Shown: positions 1-8,224 of the stretch, in pieces
Layout of the letters: each line of letters starts with the position of its first letter
Numbering within the stretch: the first letter of the stretch is position 1
Source: Clostridia bacterium
GTDB taxonomy: Bacteria; Bacillota; Clostridia; Oscillospirales; Acutalibacteraceae
DNA: 64,000 bases
Assembly: GCA_017461235.1 (NCBI GenBank)
Contig: JAFTYU010000003.1
Span: forward strand, 1 to 64,000
Direction: 5' to 3'
Position numbers and translations under genes: made by a program
The notes under the pieces: generated by a model
Told to the model about the DNA's origin: nothing
The model's database searches: none
The model's input: only the letters and a program-made list of their open reading frames with translations

Positions 1-699
1 AATCTGGTAGGCTAAGCTGTCACCGACATAATAGTATTGAGTCTTAACACCGTTAACCGTCTTGCTTCGTCTTAAACCATCTGCACCATACAGATAACTG
101 ATTGTATTAGAATTCACGTTATCCGTAAGGCTCATTAACTGCCTGCCGCGCCACGTAAGGGTTGCACCAAGGTAAGTGGTGGGGTTGCCTATACTGTCAT
201 AGGCTATGGTTTTACCGTTATATCCCGTTAATCTGTCTTCCCAGTTTTCGGCACCGTAGGTAAAGTTATCGGTAGAAACAAGGGTATTGTTAGAATAAGC
301 CTTTCGGGTAGAAATATTACCTTTGGAATCGTAGGTGTATTCGGTGTAGTCTGTTCCGTTGATTTCTTTTATGAGCTGACCCGATTCGTCATAAATATAC
401 TGGGTTGAGCCGCTCATACCCGTAATGTTGGAAGTAGAGATTATTCCCGTTATTTTACCTCTGCCGTCGTAGGTGTAACTGTAATTAACGGTTTTTGTTC
501 CTTGTGTACCTGAAACGGTATTATTTAACGATGAAACAAGGTTGGTTGTAACGTTGTTTTCGGTCACATAGCCGTATTGTGTGGAAATCTGAGCGTGATC
601 TGTAACTGTGTCATCTGTAGGATTCTTCGTCATAACTGTTACAGCCTCGGTTCTTCCGAACCAATCGGAAACGCTCTGTGTTCCTATTGTTTTGCCAAA
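1..699 (-). pseudogene. Orphan Rhs/YD-repeat core fragment without a start codon
   Basis: Read on the minus strand, 233 codons are open from 699 to the window edge with no stop. They encode YD-repeat (Rhs core) protein with motifs such as DWFGR, YDSIGNP, YLGATLTW and YLYGADGLRR. The same landmarks occur in the C-terminal third of the large Rhs protein at 1452-7928, so this is a divergent paralogous core. There is no start codon or ribosome site: the codons follow directly, in the same frame, on the stop codon (700-702) of the upstream 117-residue ORF. Family knowledge says Rhs and WapA loci accumulate truncated cores downstream of the active gene, each carrying a displaced toxin tip and immunity gene, and serving as recombination donors. 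I therefore expect another tip and immunity gene beyond base 1. The Rhs identity is certain; calling it a silent cassette is inference. Confidence 0.85.
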
Positions 700-1053
700 T
701 TAGTCCCAAAACAATATCTGAGTTCCCCATTTATATTCGGTGTGTTTGGTATTACGAAAAATCTCATTTACTTCTTCGGGTGCTTTATATTGCTTACCGT
801 TGTGGACAGCAATCAACTCGTCATTCCAGAAATAGATGCTTTCTGGTTCTACTTTGAACTCGCCACCATAGTAACCTGAAATAGCACATATAAACACCTG
901 ACTGTTTTCAGGTGGATAGTAATTATTTTTTAAGATTTCCGCTTTTTCAAAAGATTCTAAAAAATTTAAAACAGCCAAAATTTGTTGTGGGTCATTTATC
1001 GTCTGCTTATCAGATTCAAAATCATCATCTGTATCATAATATACTGCAATCAC
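700..1053 (-). CDS. Small acidic protein between Rhs cassettes, possible orphan immunity protein
   Basis: This 117-residue soluble protein has no signal peptide or membrane segment. It is acidic and aromatic-rich (start IAVYYDTDDDFES, end WGTQILFWD). I do not recognise its family. Its place between a complete Rhs gene with a lipoprotein and an orphan Rhs core is where Rhs loci carry immunity genes, and its size fits. The start is doubtful: the only in-frame candidate is a GTG at 1053 without a convincing Shine-Dalgarno sequence, 15 nt after the lipoprotein stop and in the same frame. It may depend on coupled translation or be a degraded, N-terminally truncated copy. The immunity role is inferred from position only. 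Confidence 0.55.
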   Translation of the reverse strand: MIAVYYDTDDDFESDKQTINDPQQILAVLNFLESFEKAEILKNNYYPPENSQVFICAISGYYGGEFKVEPESIYFWNDELIAVHNGKQYKAPEEVNEIFRNTKHTEYKWGTQILFWD

Positions 1054-1068
1054 ATAATCAATTTTATC

Positions 1069-1437
1069 TTAATTGTCTGCAAGTTTTGGTGTTTTAAAGT
1101 CTTTTCGTTCATAAACCGTGTTACCCAAAATTCCGGAATATGCATAAATATAATTTTGGTTTATATCTCTTTTGTCTGCTATGAACAATTCATCTATAAA
1201 ATACACTTCTCTGTTCAACAAATTATATTCGAAATCAGCTAAACTATAATCAGATAAAAGCGGACGAAATTTATCTGTAGAAGTATATTCACGTTCTACA
1301 TATTCTACTCCGTTATATAAAAAAGAAGTTAAATCCTCATTATTGGCTTCTACTACCTGTTTTGGAACCCTTTGACAAGAAGATAAAACTAACAAAACTG
1401 CAAGAATAACAAAAAATAGTTTTTTTCTTAATCTCAT
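1069..1437 (-). CDS. Small lipoprotein directly downstream of the Rhs gene, candidate immunity protein
   Basis: This 122-residue protein has an N-terminal lipoprotein signal: two Arg/Lys-rich turns, a hydrophobic stretch and the lipobox LSSC with the Cys near residue 21. It should be anchored on the outer face of the cytoplasmic membrane. The mature part of about 100 residues is charged and Tyr-rich and matches no family I know. It starts at an ATG 14 nt after the Rhs stop behind the good ribosome site AAAGGTGG, so it is probably cotranscribed with the toxin. In Rhs/WapA systems the gene immediately after the tip is normally the cognate immunity gene. A lipid-anchored immunity protein would imply that the tip acts at the membrane or outside the cytoplasm, or is intercepted on entry. 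Lipoprotein status is solid; the immunity role is inference. Confidence 0.7.
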   Translation of the reverse strand: MRLRKKLFFVILAVLLVLSSCQRVPKQVVEANNEDLTSFLYNGVEYVEREYTSTDKFRPLLSDYSLADFEYNLLNREVYFIDELFIADKRDINQNYIYAYSGILGNTVYERKDFKTPKLADN

Positions 1438-1451
1438 ATATTAGCCACCTT

Positions 1452-1991
1452 TCAAAATACTTCAAATTTCTTCAACGCTTTATAAAGCACATAGGCAGTA
1501 TATTTTCCACTAACCAGTTTAGTTTCAAAAACCGAGTACAAATTTTTATAAGATTCAAAAACGGCGGCGTTAGAATCATATCCAACGTAATTGGTATTGG
1601 GGGCACCGATATCAATTACTCTAAACCTTTTTAAATCTTTATCTTCTGAGTAGGTTATTGGTTTTCGGTCTTTTAAAGCAATATAGAAAATATAGTGAAC
1701 CAATATCTCAAATTGTATCCCTTTTATAGTTCTTCCTTTTAAACTTTTAGGATTTATGTATCTAGCGGCAGTAAACACTTCCTTGGCCAAATAATTCAAT
1801 ATTTTTTTATTAATGATATATTTAATGGCAGGGAGTTTAGCACTAATTTGAATACGCTCGTTCTTAAAGATAAAGTATGGAGATAACTTTATAACATTGC
1901 AGTCTTTGTTTGTATGTAGCATTTTAGCGGTAATAAAGTAAGAATGTTTATCAATTTTGGTATAATATAAATTTGTAGAGACATAAATTGT
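1452..1991 (-). other. Variable C-terminal tip (candidate toxin domain) of the Rhs protein
   Basis: This part of the Rhs gene encodes residues 1980-2158, immediately after the DPKG motif where Rhs homologues lose sequence similarity. The tip is basic (many Lys and Arg), has no Cys after about residue 2010, and contains KGRTIKGIQFE, RVIDIGAP and VGYDSNAAVFE as its most distinctive stretches. I cannot assign it to a known nuclease, deaminase, ADP-ribosyltransferase or pore-forming family from sequence alone. The switch from an acidic Thr/Tyr/Gly-rich core to a basic Lys-rich domain supports a separately acquired module. A toxic activity is inferred from the architecture, not seen. Confidence 0.65.
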
Positions 1992-4900
1992 CCCCTTCGG
2001 ATCAACCCTATTCACCGGATCATTCTCACAATAAGCGAAAAGGTTGCAACCGAGAACTGTGCCTGTTGTGTTTAGGTAGTTGGTATCATCGGTATTGATG
2101 AATCTGCCTGTTTGCGGGTCATAGTAACGGCTTTGGAGATAATATAAACCACTGTAAGTATCGTAACAATATCCGCGGTAACCGAAAGGTGTTAATGCAC
2201 GTACCATTACTTGTTCTACCAAATTCATCATACCCATTATGGTAGATGGGTCTGCCTGATAATGCACGGTTTGGTTACCGAACACATCGTAAGTAAATTC
2301 AACTAATTTGCCACCGCTTGCACTAATAATATTAGTAATATCACCTTGTGCATTCTTCAGATAATAGTAAGTTAACAGAGTTCCTTCTGCATCTGTAACA
2401 ACCATACCAACAGGTTCATCGTTGTCATTATACAGATATTTTGCTGTTTGTGTTGAGCCGTTGCTGACAAAGACTATAGAAATTAATTTACCGTCGATCC
2501 ATACATATTTGTAACTGCCAACCAAACCGTCTTCTTTGTTAGTGATGGTGGTATAGTAACGCATTCCGTTTTCATCATATTTGTACTCAATTATGTTTGT
2601 TTCATCTTCATAAGATATTAAAGTTCTGCCTTCCCAAGTAAGGGTAGCGCCAAGGTAGCTTATTGGATTACCTATGTTGTCATAGGTGATTGTTTTGTTA
2701 CCAACTGTTGTCAGCAGATCTTTCCATTGAGTATCATAGCCGTAAGTTATAGTGCTTGTTGCAGTTCCGAGTGTCTCTGAAAGCGTATATGGATACTCGG
2801 ATTTCGAAAGGATATTTCCGTTTGAATCATAACTATAGGTATAAGTTCTATTGGCTACTGCGTCATTAAAACGGATAAGTTGACCGAGTTTATCATATTT
2901 ATAAGAGTATTTATCGGTAGTTGTGCCGTCCGCTTTCAAAGTTTTTTCCGCAGAAATTTTCCTTTGTGATGTGTACTCATAACTGTATCCGTCAAAAACA
3001 TTAACCTCTGTATCGCTTTCATTATACGTTTTGTTGATGAATTCTTCAATAGTTGAAGATGTTTTTCCGTCTTCTTTTTCAGGATAGATGTATTCAGTTA
3101 CAACAGAACCTTTTGTTACAGGCGTTTCATCTGAGATATCAAAAACCGTTAATTCAGATATGTTTTCTCTGCCAAACCAATCCGTTTTAGTTGTCTGTTC
3201 TAAATTGTATTTTTCTGAGATATTCAGACCGTTTGTTTGTGTTGAGATACCAGTATCACTATTGTAGTCATATAAGGTTTCTGTTTCTTCGTATATAACG
3301 CCGTAATTTTCTTCGGTGGTAAGACCGTCATCGTTTGTTGCGGAAACATATACGAGAGACCCGTCATTGCTATAAATATATATGTTGCTATCAGTATATT
3401 CAACTGTCCTTCCGCCAACATTTTCGATTGAGGTCAGTACACCGATATTATCATAGTTTATATTATGTTTTTCGTCGTTATTAAGCTTGATGGTTTTAAC
3501 AGTGCCGTCATCATAGTATGAATACTCATATATATTTTGAACAGAAGGCGAGTTGTTATAGGCGACAGTTTTAACTTGAGTTCTGTTTTTGCCTGTGTAA
3601 TAAGTATATTGCACAAGCGGAATTAAATTTTCGCTATTACTGTCAGATGAAACTATATTAACTGATAAAACCTGTCCCCAAACATCATATATTATTCGAT
3701 AAACTTCATTAGATGTTATAATGTCGTTGAGTCTATCGTTAACATATACGAATTGTAAAGTTTGAGTTGCTGTTTCACTGACATTTGAAGATATAGAAAC
3801 AACATTACCAGCGGCATCGTATGCATAGCTTATGTCAGACAAAACCTGTCCATCGTTATTAAGCGTTGAGACTGATTTTAAAATACTATTGAGTGAATCG
3901 TAATTATATTCATATACATTACCGTTTTCATCTGTATAACTTGAAAGTTGGTTTCCGTCAGAGGTGTATGTAGATAAAGTTTCTATATACAATGCACCGG
4001 AAGTTGTTTTATTTGAAAGAGTATTACCGAAGTTGTCTTTTGTTGAAGTAACTTTTCTTAAACACTCAGGACATTGACAGTTACCGTTTACTACTCCTGT
4101 ACACGGACAGTTTTCACCATATAAACAATCCTCACAACCACAAGTACATTTTTCAACCACGGTGTCGGTTGTCTCATTTGTTTCGGTGGTTTCCGTTGAT
4201 TCAGTTGATTCTGTTGTGTCAGTTGTTTCTTCATCCTCAACCAAACTCATCGCTGAATCATTTAACGTCAGTTCAATGCCTGTTGCGTATGAATCCGCAG
4301 CAATGTTTTGGGTAACAACCGTAACGTCAACAGATTCAACGTCGGCTTTCAAAACAAATGAATCATTAACGTACTGCCAGTTTTCGTTATGGGGTTGAAA
4401 ATCAACAGCAAAGCTTTCTGTTACAGTCTGTTGTGTGCCTGTTGTTTCGTTATATGAATACGTGACCTTTATCTGTGCTGTACTGTTTGTTAACTGTGGC
4501 GCAATATCGCCGTATTCGGTATAAACATTTGAGCTTATATAGTTATCATCGAAGAGACCGTTGAACCAACCGCCGACTGAATAGATTTCACCCTTTTTAC
4601 CGTTGATTTTTACGTTTTGGGTTACTGCAGAAAAACTGTCATTAAGGGTATAAGTACCATCGGAGTTCTCTGTATAACAGGGGAGACCTGCGTTAAGCTT
4701 TACGGCATTAACGTTTTTACCGTAAATAACCTTTTGAGAAACTTCTGAATCACTCCATTTTGTCGGAGCGTTGTCGATAGTGTGGTTAAAGCTACCGTTT
4801 TCTATCAGGTTATAATCTGCCGTACCTTTGCCTGTTTCAAGTTGAACATCGTCAACATAAAATGTACCGCAGCTGTTTTCAAAACCGATACAAGCGGTAA

Positions 4901-7900
4901 TTTCATTCACGGCAAAAGTACCATTTTCAGAAACGGGGTTAAATGTTACTGAAAATCTTGTCCAATCATCGGCAGTTTCTATGGACTGCAATTTTGTGGT
5001 AGTGTCGCCGTTTGCGTTTTTAGCTTCTATTTTAATATAGAGCTTTGCATCTGTATTTTCGGCTGTTTCGCTTTTTACATATGCTGAAAGAGTGTAAGGT
5101 TGAATGTTTTTAATGTTTATAGCTTGCTCAAGATATTCAGTTATTGCACTTTCGCTTGAAATTTTGTAAGCATAGTTTCCGTTTAATGCCGTATCACAGG
5201 CTACTCTTTCAAACGCATTCGACCAATGTTTTGCACCGCCTGAATTTGTGATTGAGCTTGATACTTCTTCGAAAGAACCGTTCTTCAAAAGATTTTCGGA
5301 AGCAACTGTCCAATCGTCAAACTCTAAAACGTCTTCGTCACTTGCGGGTGCGTAAGAACTTTTGATGTAATTACCGTTTTCGTCAAAAGTGTAGTGGAGT
5401 TTGCCGTCTCTGCCGAATTGATAGGTTTCGGTTCCGGCGAATGAATCCGTGACCTTAACCTGACGGTTACCAAGTTGGGTTAAAACTATGCTGTTACCGG
5501 GCGTGGTATCGGCGTATTCGGCTATACTCGTAACCTTATTTAATGAATCGTAATTATATTGAATGTTATAATTATCAATATTTTTCACCTTGATAAGGTT
5601 TCCGTTTGAATTATAGGTGTACGTAACGGTTTTGCCGTCAGGGTACGTTACGCCCGTAAGATTCTGATTTTCGTCATAAGTATAGGTGACCTTCAAATCA
5701 ACATCTGTTGTGCCGGCTTTATATGGAACTGCACTTGCGCCTGCGCATACCACGTCTGAAAGCAAGCCTGTTTCTTCGTTGTAATAAAAATCGTAATTTC
5801 TACCAATACCGTCACTAACAAAATCAATTTTGAAAGGATTCGTTTCTGAATAAGCGATGGTTATGCTGTCATAAGTCCCGTCTGCATTTGCTTCAGGTTC
5901 ACGAATCTCAATTACAAGTCCCGTTTCATTAAAATATGCCGTTTCTCCGTAAGGTGTTGTCAATTTAAGATTTATAAAAGATATTTCTTTGGTTTGGTCA
6001 ATAAGTTCAAGACAATAACCGCTGTCGCCGGTTTCATCAGCTTCAAAAATCACTTTTGTTTCGGTTGTTCCCGTAGTTTCGTCTTCAACAGTTTCTTCAC
6101 CCTTGTTGAAGGTTACAAGGGTTCCTTCACCGGTGAAAAATTGGAACTGACCACTTGTTGGCTCCGCAATCATCTGAACATATGACGGCAACCAATTCTT
6201 GCCGTAGCATAAGGCTATTTCATCCAGTCCGTGAACATCCAGAACACGATTATATATATTTAAAAACTTTACAAAAGAACTGTAATAATTGAAAGCTATG
6301 CTTGCAGGCATTCTTAAACCATCCATTGATAAATCTGAACGGGATAAACTTAAACCGCGACTGAAAATATTTACGTTAACTGTGCCTGCTCTGCCGATTT
6401 CTTGTGTTAAGTATTCAAAGGAATCGTTGCTACCGCTTGTATCGACGTAATCAACCGAACAGTATGAATTAAAAGTGTAAGGGGTGTCTGACGGTGTGTA
6501 GTCGCCCGCAAGATAAAATAAGCCGTAAGCACTACTGTTTTCAGGTACGATTGCGAAACCGTAATTAGAACGTTCACCGTTCAACCATTCTTTAAACAAC
6601 TTTGTTATATTAAAGTTAAGGTTAATTAATTCCGGTTCGGTTATATCGGCAGATACACCTGTAAAATAATCTACAATTGTGTTTTCGTATGTTATAACCG
6701 GGTCTGCAGTCGAATCACTCGGATAAACGTCATTGTACGTTATTGTTTGGCAATCCCACGAACCTGTAATCGGCTTAACAAGAGCATTACCGCCGATAAT
6801 ATATCCGTTACCGTAATAGTTAACATCGGTTATCTCAATATCCGATTGCTTAAAGCAATTGAAAAAATCCATGTTGAGTTTAACAAGGACATTGCCTTTT
6901 AGTGTATCTGTGTCGGCAATATAGCCTTCTACACTGTTGGAGTAATTAGAACTACTGTTAGTCGGGTTTTGGGTATCGCTGACGATAACGGTATCTTGTA
7001 TCAAATTATCATCCAAATCCGGTAAGGCTATAACGGGGTCAATAGTTACAGGATAGACTCTGTCGGAAGCGTTTAACCACTCTTCTGAGGGGATATACGT
7101 TAATGTCATAGTTTTAGCTTCAATATTCTTTATTGAAACATCTATATCATAAGATACAGCATTGTCGGAGTCTGTCATAATCGGTGCAGGAATCGTGAAA
7201 ACAGTTTGATTTTTACTGTTTTTAAATATAAGGTTGTTTTCACTATCGAGAGTTACGTCCAGATCGCCCTTTTCAATATTGAAGGAATACGAGCCTTTGA
7301 GACCATCGCTATCGTGTACAATAATGTTTTCTTTAACAGAAACAGGTGACACAATGTATTGAATGTCGGTGTTTTCTTCAATATTTTTATAAGTTATTCC
7401 CGAAATTTTTTTAGATAAATCTTCGGTTATTATGTCTTTTTCTGTTGTAGTGTTTTCTATAACCGCGTTACTTGCGTTTATATCTTGTACGGAAAAGGCA
7501 ATACTTTCACTACCGTTTTCGACGGTGATTTTGCCGTTTTCCGAAAGTGTTTCAGGAAATTCTATATCAAATTTACCGCTACTGTTTTTTATCGACTCGT
7601 TTTCAGCTACAAGACGGTTGTCTATGTCTTCCCATTCATTGTTTTTCTTGAAATGTAAGGGTGAATTTGAGAAGATTTGTGTGTATGAACCGTCTGTGCG
7701 GAGATAAGTTTTTGAAAACTCGTTGCGTTTGTCAATAACTTCGCAAATTATATCAGCATTCTGATTATCATTTGTTTTTACGGTTTCCGTTAATAACTTT
7801 TCTTTATAGTTTTGTGTTTCCAGATATTCGTTGTATTTTGAAGCTAACGCTATATTAGAAGAGGAAAAAACGCTGAAAATTGTAACAACTGTCAGTATTA

Positions 7901-7928
7901 TACATATGACCTTTTTTAAGTTATTCAT
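1452..7928 (-). CDS. Secreted Rhs/WapA-like YD-repeat polymorphic toxin
   Basis: A 2158-residue secreted protein. A signal peptide spans residues 1-29 (cleavage near IALAS). Residues about 30-560 form a WapA-like N-terminal region with a DNRLV-type motif and a DNRLRE-like beta domain. YD repeats follow, interrupted at about 890-1240 by two carbohydrate-binding-like beta modules (each opening with NGSF), then a Thr/Glu-rich linker and a short Cys-rich segment (about 1260-1290, nine Cys). YD repeats resume and end in the typical Rhs-core sequence with YGYDTQWKD, SRYYDPQTGRF and DPKG (residues 1976-1979). The last 179 residues are the variable tip. Family knowledge: the core forms a shell around the toxic tip for contact-dependent delivery. 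The ATG at 7928 has the ribosome site TAGGAGGT. I see no LPxTG motif or membrane anchor. Confidence 0.93.
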   Translation of the reverse strand: MNNLKKVICIILTVVTIFSVFSSSNIALASKYNEYLETQNYKEKLLTETVKTNDNQNADIICEVIDKRNEFSKTYLRTDGSYTQIFSNSPLHFKKNNEWEDIDNRLVAENESIKNSSGKFDIEFPETLSENGKITVENGSESIAFSVQDINASNAVIENTTTEKDIITEDLSKKISGITYKNIEENTDIQYIVSPVSVKENIIVHDSDGLKGSYSFNIEKGDLDVTLDSENNLIFKNSKNQTVFTIPAPIMTDSDNAVSYDIDVSIKNIEAKTMTLTYIPSEEWLNASDRVYPVTIDPVIALPDLDDNLIQDTVIVSDTQNPTNSSSNYSNSVEGYIADTDTLKGNVLVKLNMDFFNCFKQSDIEITDVNYYGNGYIIGGNALVKPITGSWDCQTITYNDVYPSDSTADPVITYENTIVDYFTGVSADITEPELINLNFNITKLFKEWLNGERSNYGFAIVPENSSAYGLFYLAGDYTPSDTPYTFNSYCSVDYVDTSGSNDSFEYLTQEIGRAGTVNVNIFSRGLSLSRSDLSMDGLRMPASIAFNYYSSFVKFLNIYNRVLDVHGLDEIALCYGKNWLPSYVQMIAEPTSGQFQFFTGEGTLVTFNKGEETVEDETTGTTETKVIFEADETGDSGYCLELIDQTKEISFINLKLTTPYGETAYFNETGLVIEIREPEANADGTYDSITIAYSETNPFKIDFVSDGIGRNYDFYYNEETGLLSDVVCAGASAVPYKAGTTDVDLKVTYTYDENQNLTGVTYPDGKTVTYTYNSNGNLIKVKNIDNYNIQYNYDSLNKVTSIAEYADTTPGNSIVLTQLGNRQVKVTDSFAGTETYQFGRDGKLHYTFDENGNYIKSSYAPASDEDVLEFDDWTVASENLLKNGSFEEVSSSITNSGGAKHWSNAFERVACDTALNGNYAYKISSESAITEYLEQAINIKNIQPYTLSAYVKSETAENTDAKLYIKIEAKNANGDTTTKLQSIETADDWTRFSVTFNPVSENGTFAVNEITACIGFENSCGTFYVDDVQLETGKGTADYNLIENGSFNHTIDNAPTKWSDSEVSQKVIYGKNVNAVKLNAGLPCYTENSDGTYTLNDSFSAVTQNVKINGKKGEIYSVGGWFNGLFDDNYISSNVYTEYGDIAPQLTNSTAQIKVTYSYNETTGTQQTVTESFAVDFQPHNENWQYVNDSFVLKADVESVDVTVVTQNIAADSYATGIELTLNDSAMSLVEDEETTDTTESTESTETTETNETTDTVVEKCTCGCEDCLYGENCPCTGVVNGNCQCPECLRKVTSTKDNFGNTLSNKTTSGALYIETLSTYTSDGNQLSSYTDENGNVYEYNYDSLNSILKSVSTLNNDGQVLSDISYAYDAAGNVVSISSNVSETATQTLQFVYVNDRLNDIITSNEVYRIIYDVWGQVLSVNIVSSDSNSENLIPLVQYTYYTGKNRTQVKTVAYNNSPSVQNIYEYSYYDDGTVKTIKLNNDEKHNINYDNIGVLTSIENVGGRTVEYTDSNIYIYSNDGSLVYVSATNDDGLTTEENYGVIYEETETLYDYNSDTGISTQTNGLNISEKYNLEQTTKTDWFGRENISELTVFDISDETPVTKGSVVTEYIYPEKEDGKTSSTIEEFINKTYNESDTEVNVFDGYSYEYTSQRKISAEKTLKADGTTTDKYSYKYDKLGQLIRFNDAVANRTYTYSYDSNGNILSKSEYPYTLSETLGTATSTITYGYDTQWKDLLTTVGNKTITYDNIGNPISYLGATLTWEGRTLISYEDETNIIEYKYDENGMRYYTTITNKEDGLVGSYKYVWIDGKLISIVFVSNGSTQTAKYLYNDNDEPVGMVVTDAEGTLLTYYYLKNAQGDITNIISASGGKLVEFTYDVFGNQTVHYQADPSTIMGMMNLVEQVMVRALTPFGYRGYCYDTYSGLYYLQSRYYDPQTGRFINTDDTNYLNTTGTVLGCNLFAYCENDPVNRVDPKGTIYVSTNLYYTKIDKHSYFITAKMLHTNKDCNVIKLSPYFIFKNERIQISAKLPAIKYIINKKILNYLAKEVFTAARYINPKSLKGRTIKGIQFEILVHYIFYIALKDRKPITYSEDKDLKRFRVIDIGAPNTNYVGYDSNAAVFESYKNLYSVFETKLVSGKYTAYVLYKALKKFEVF

Positions 7929-7938
7929 AATTTACCTC

Positions 7939-7986
7939 CTATAAAATTTTCAAATTATCACGCACCGGTTTTTTTACCCAAACCAT
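7939..7986 (-). CDS. 15-codon upstream ORF coupled to the Rhs gene
   Basis: A short ORF encoding MVWVKKPVRDNLKIL precedes the Rhs gene. It has its own good ribosome site (AGGAGAT at 7994-8000), and its TAG stop overlaps the AGGAGG ribosome site of the Rhs gene. That arrangement fits translational coupling or a leader peptide that gates translation of the very long toxin mRNA. It is too short to judge by composition, so only the start, ribosome site and stop overlap support it. Confidence 0.4.
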   Translation of the reverse strand: MVWVKKPVRDNLKIL

Positions 7987-8172
7987 CGGTATCATCTCCT
8001 GTTTTTTATGGGGTTCACTTATATATGACAAAAAACGCATAAAATTTCACGTTTTTTCAAAATTTTTTTAAGTTTGTATCATTGCACAAAAAGAAGTGTA
8101 TGTTTTTAGTTAATAATTACACACAAAGCATTTCTCCTGTGACTTAAAAGATTCCATATGGTTGTGCATTAA

Positions 8173-8202
8173 TTGACACAGACCGAACCTTTATGTTACA
8201 AT
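8173..8202 (+). promoter_or_regulatory. Promoter of the FkbM-type gene
   Basis: TTGACA (8173-8178), an 18-nt spacer and TACAAT (8197-8202) lie 22 bp before the start codon. The short leader contains CCCC CAAAA GGGG (8204-8216). Its 3-prime arm is the ribosome site itself, so a small hairpin could mask initiation. Confidence 0.7.
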
Positions 8203-8224
8203 CCCCCAAAAGGGGTGTCAAAGA

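Noticed and set aside
4162..4398. A 78-codon plus-strand frame rich in Val and Ser.
   Set aside because: It is the antisense of the Thr/Glu repeat linker of the Rhs protein, so its repetitive look is an echo.
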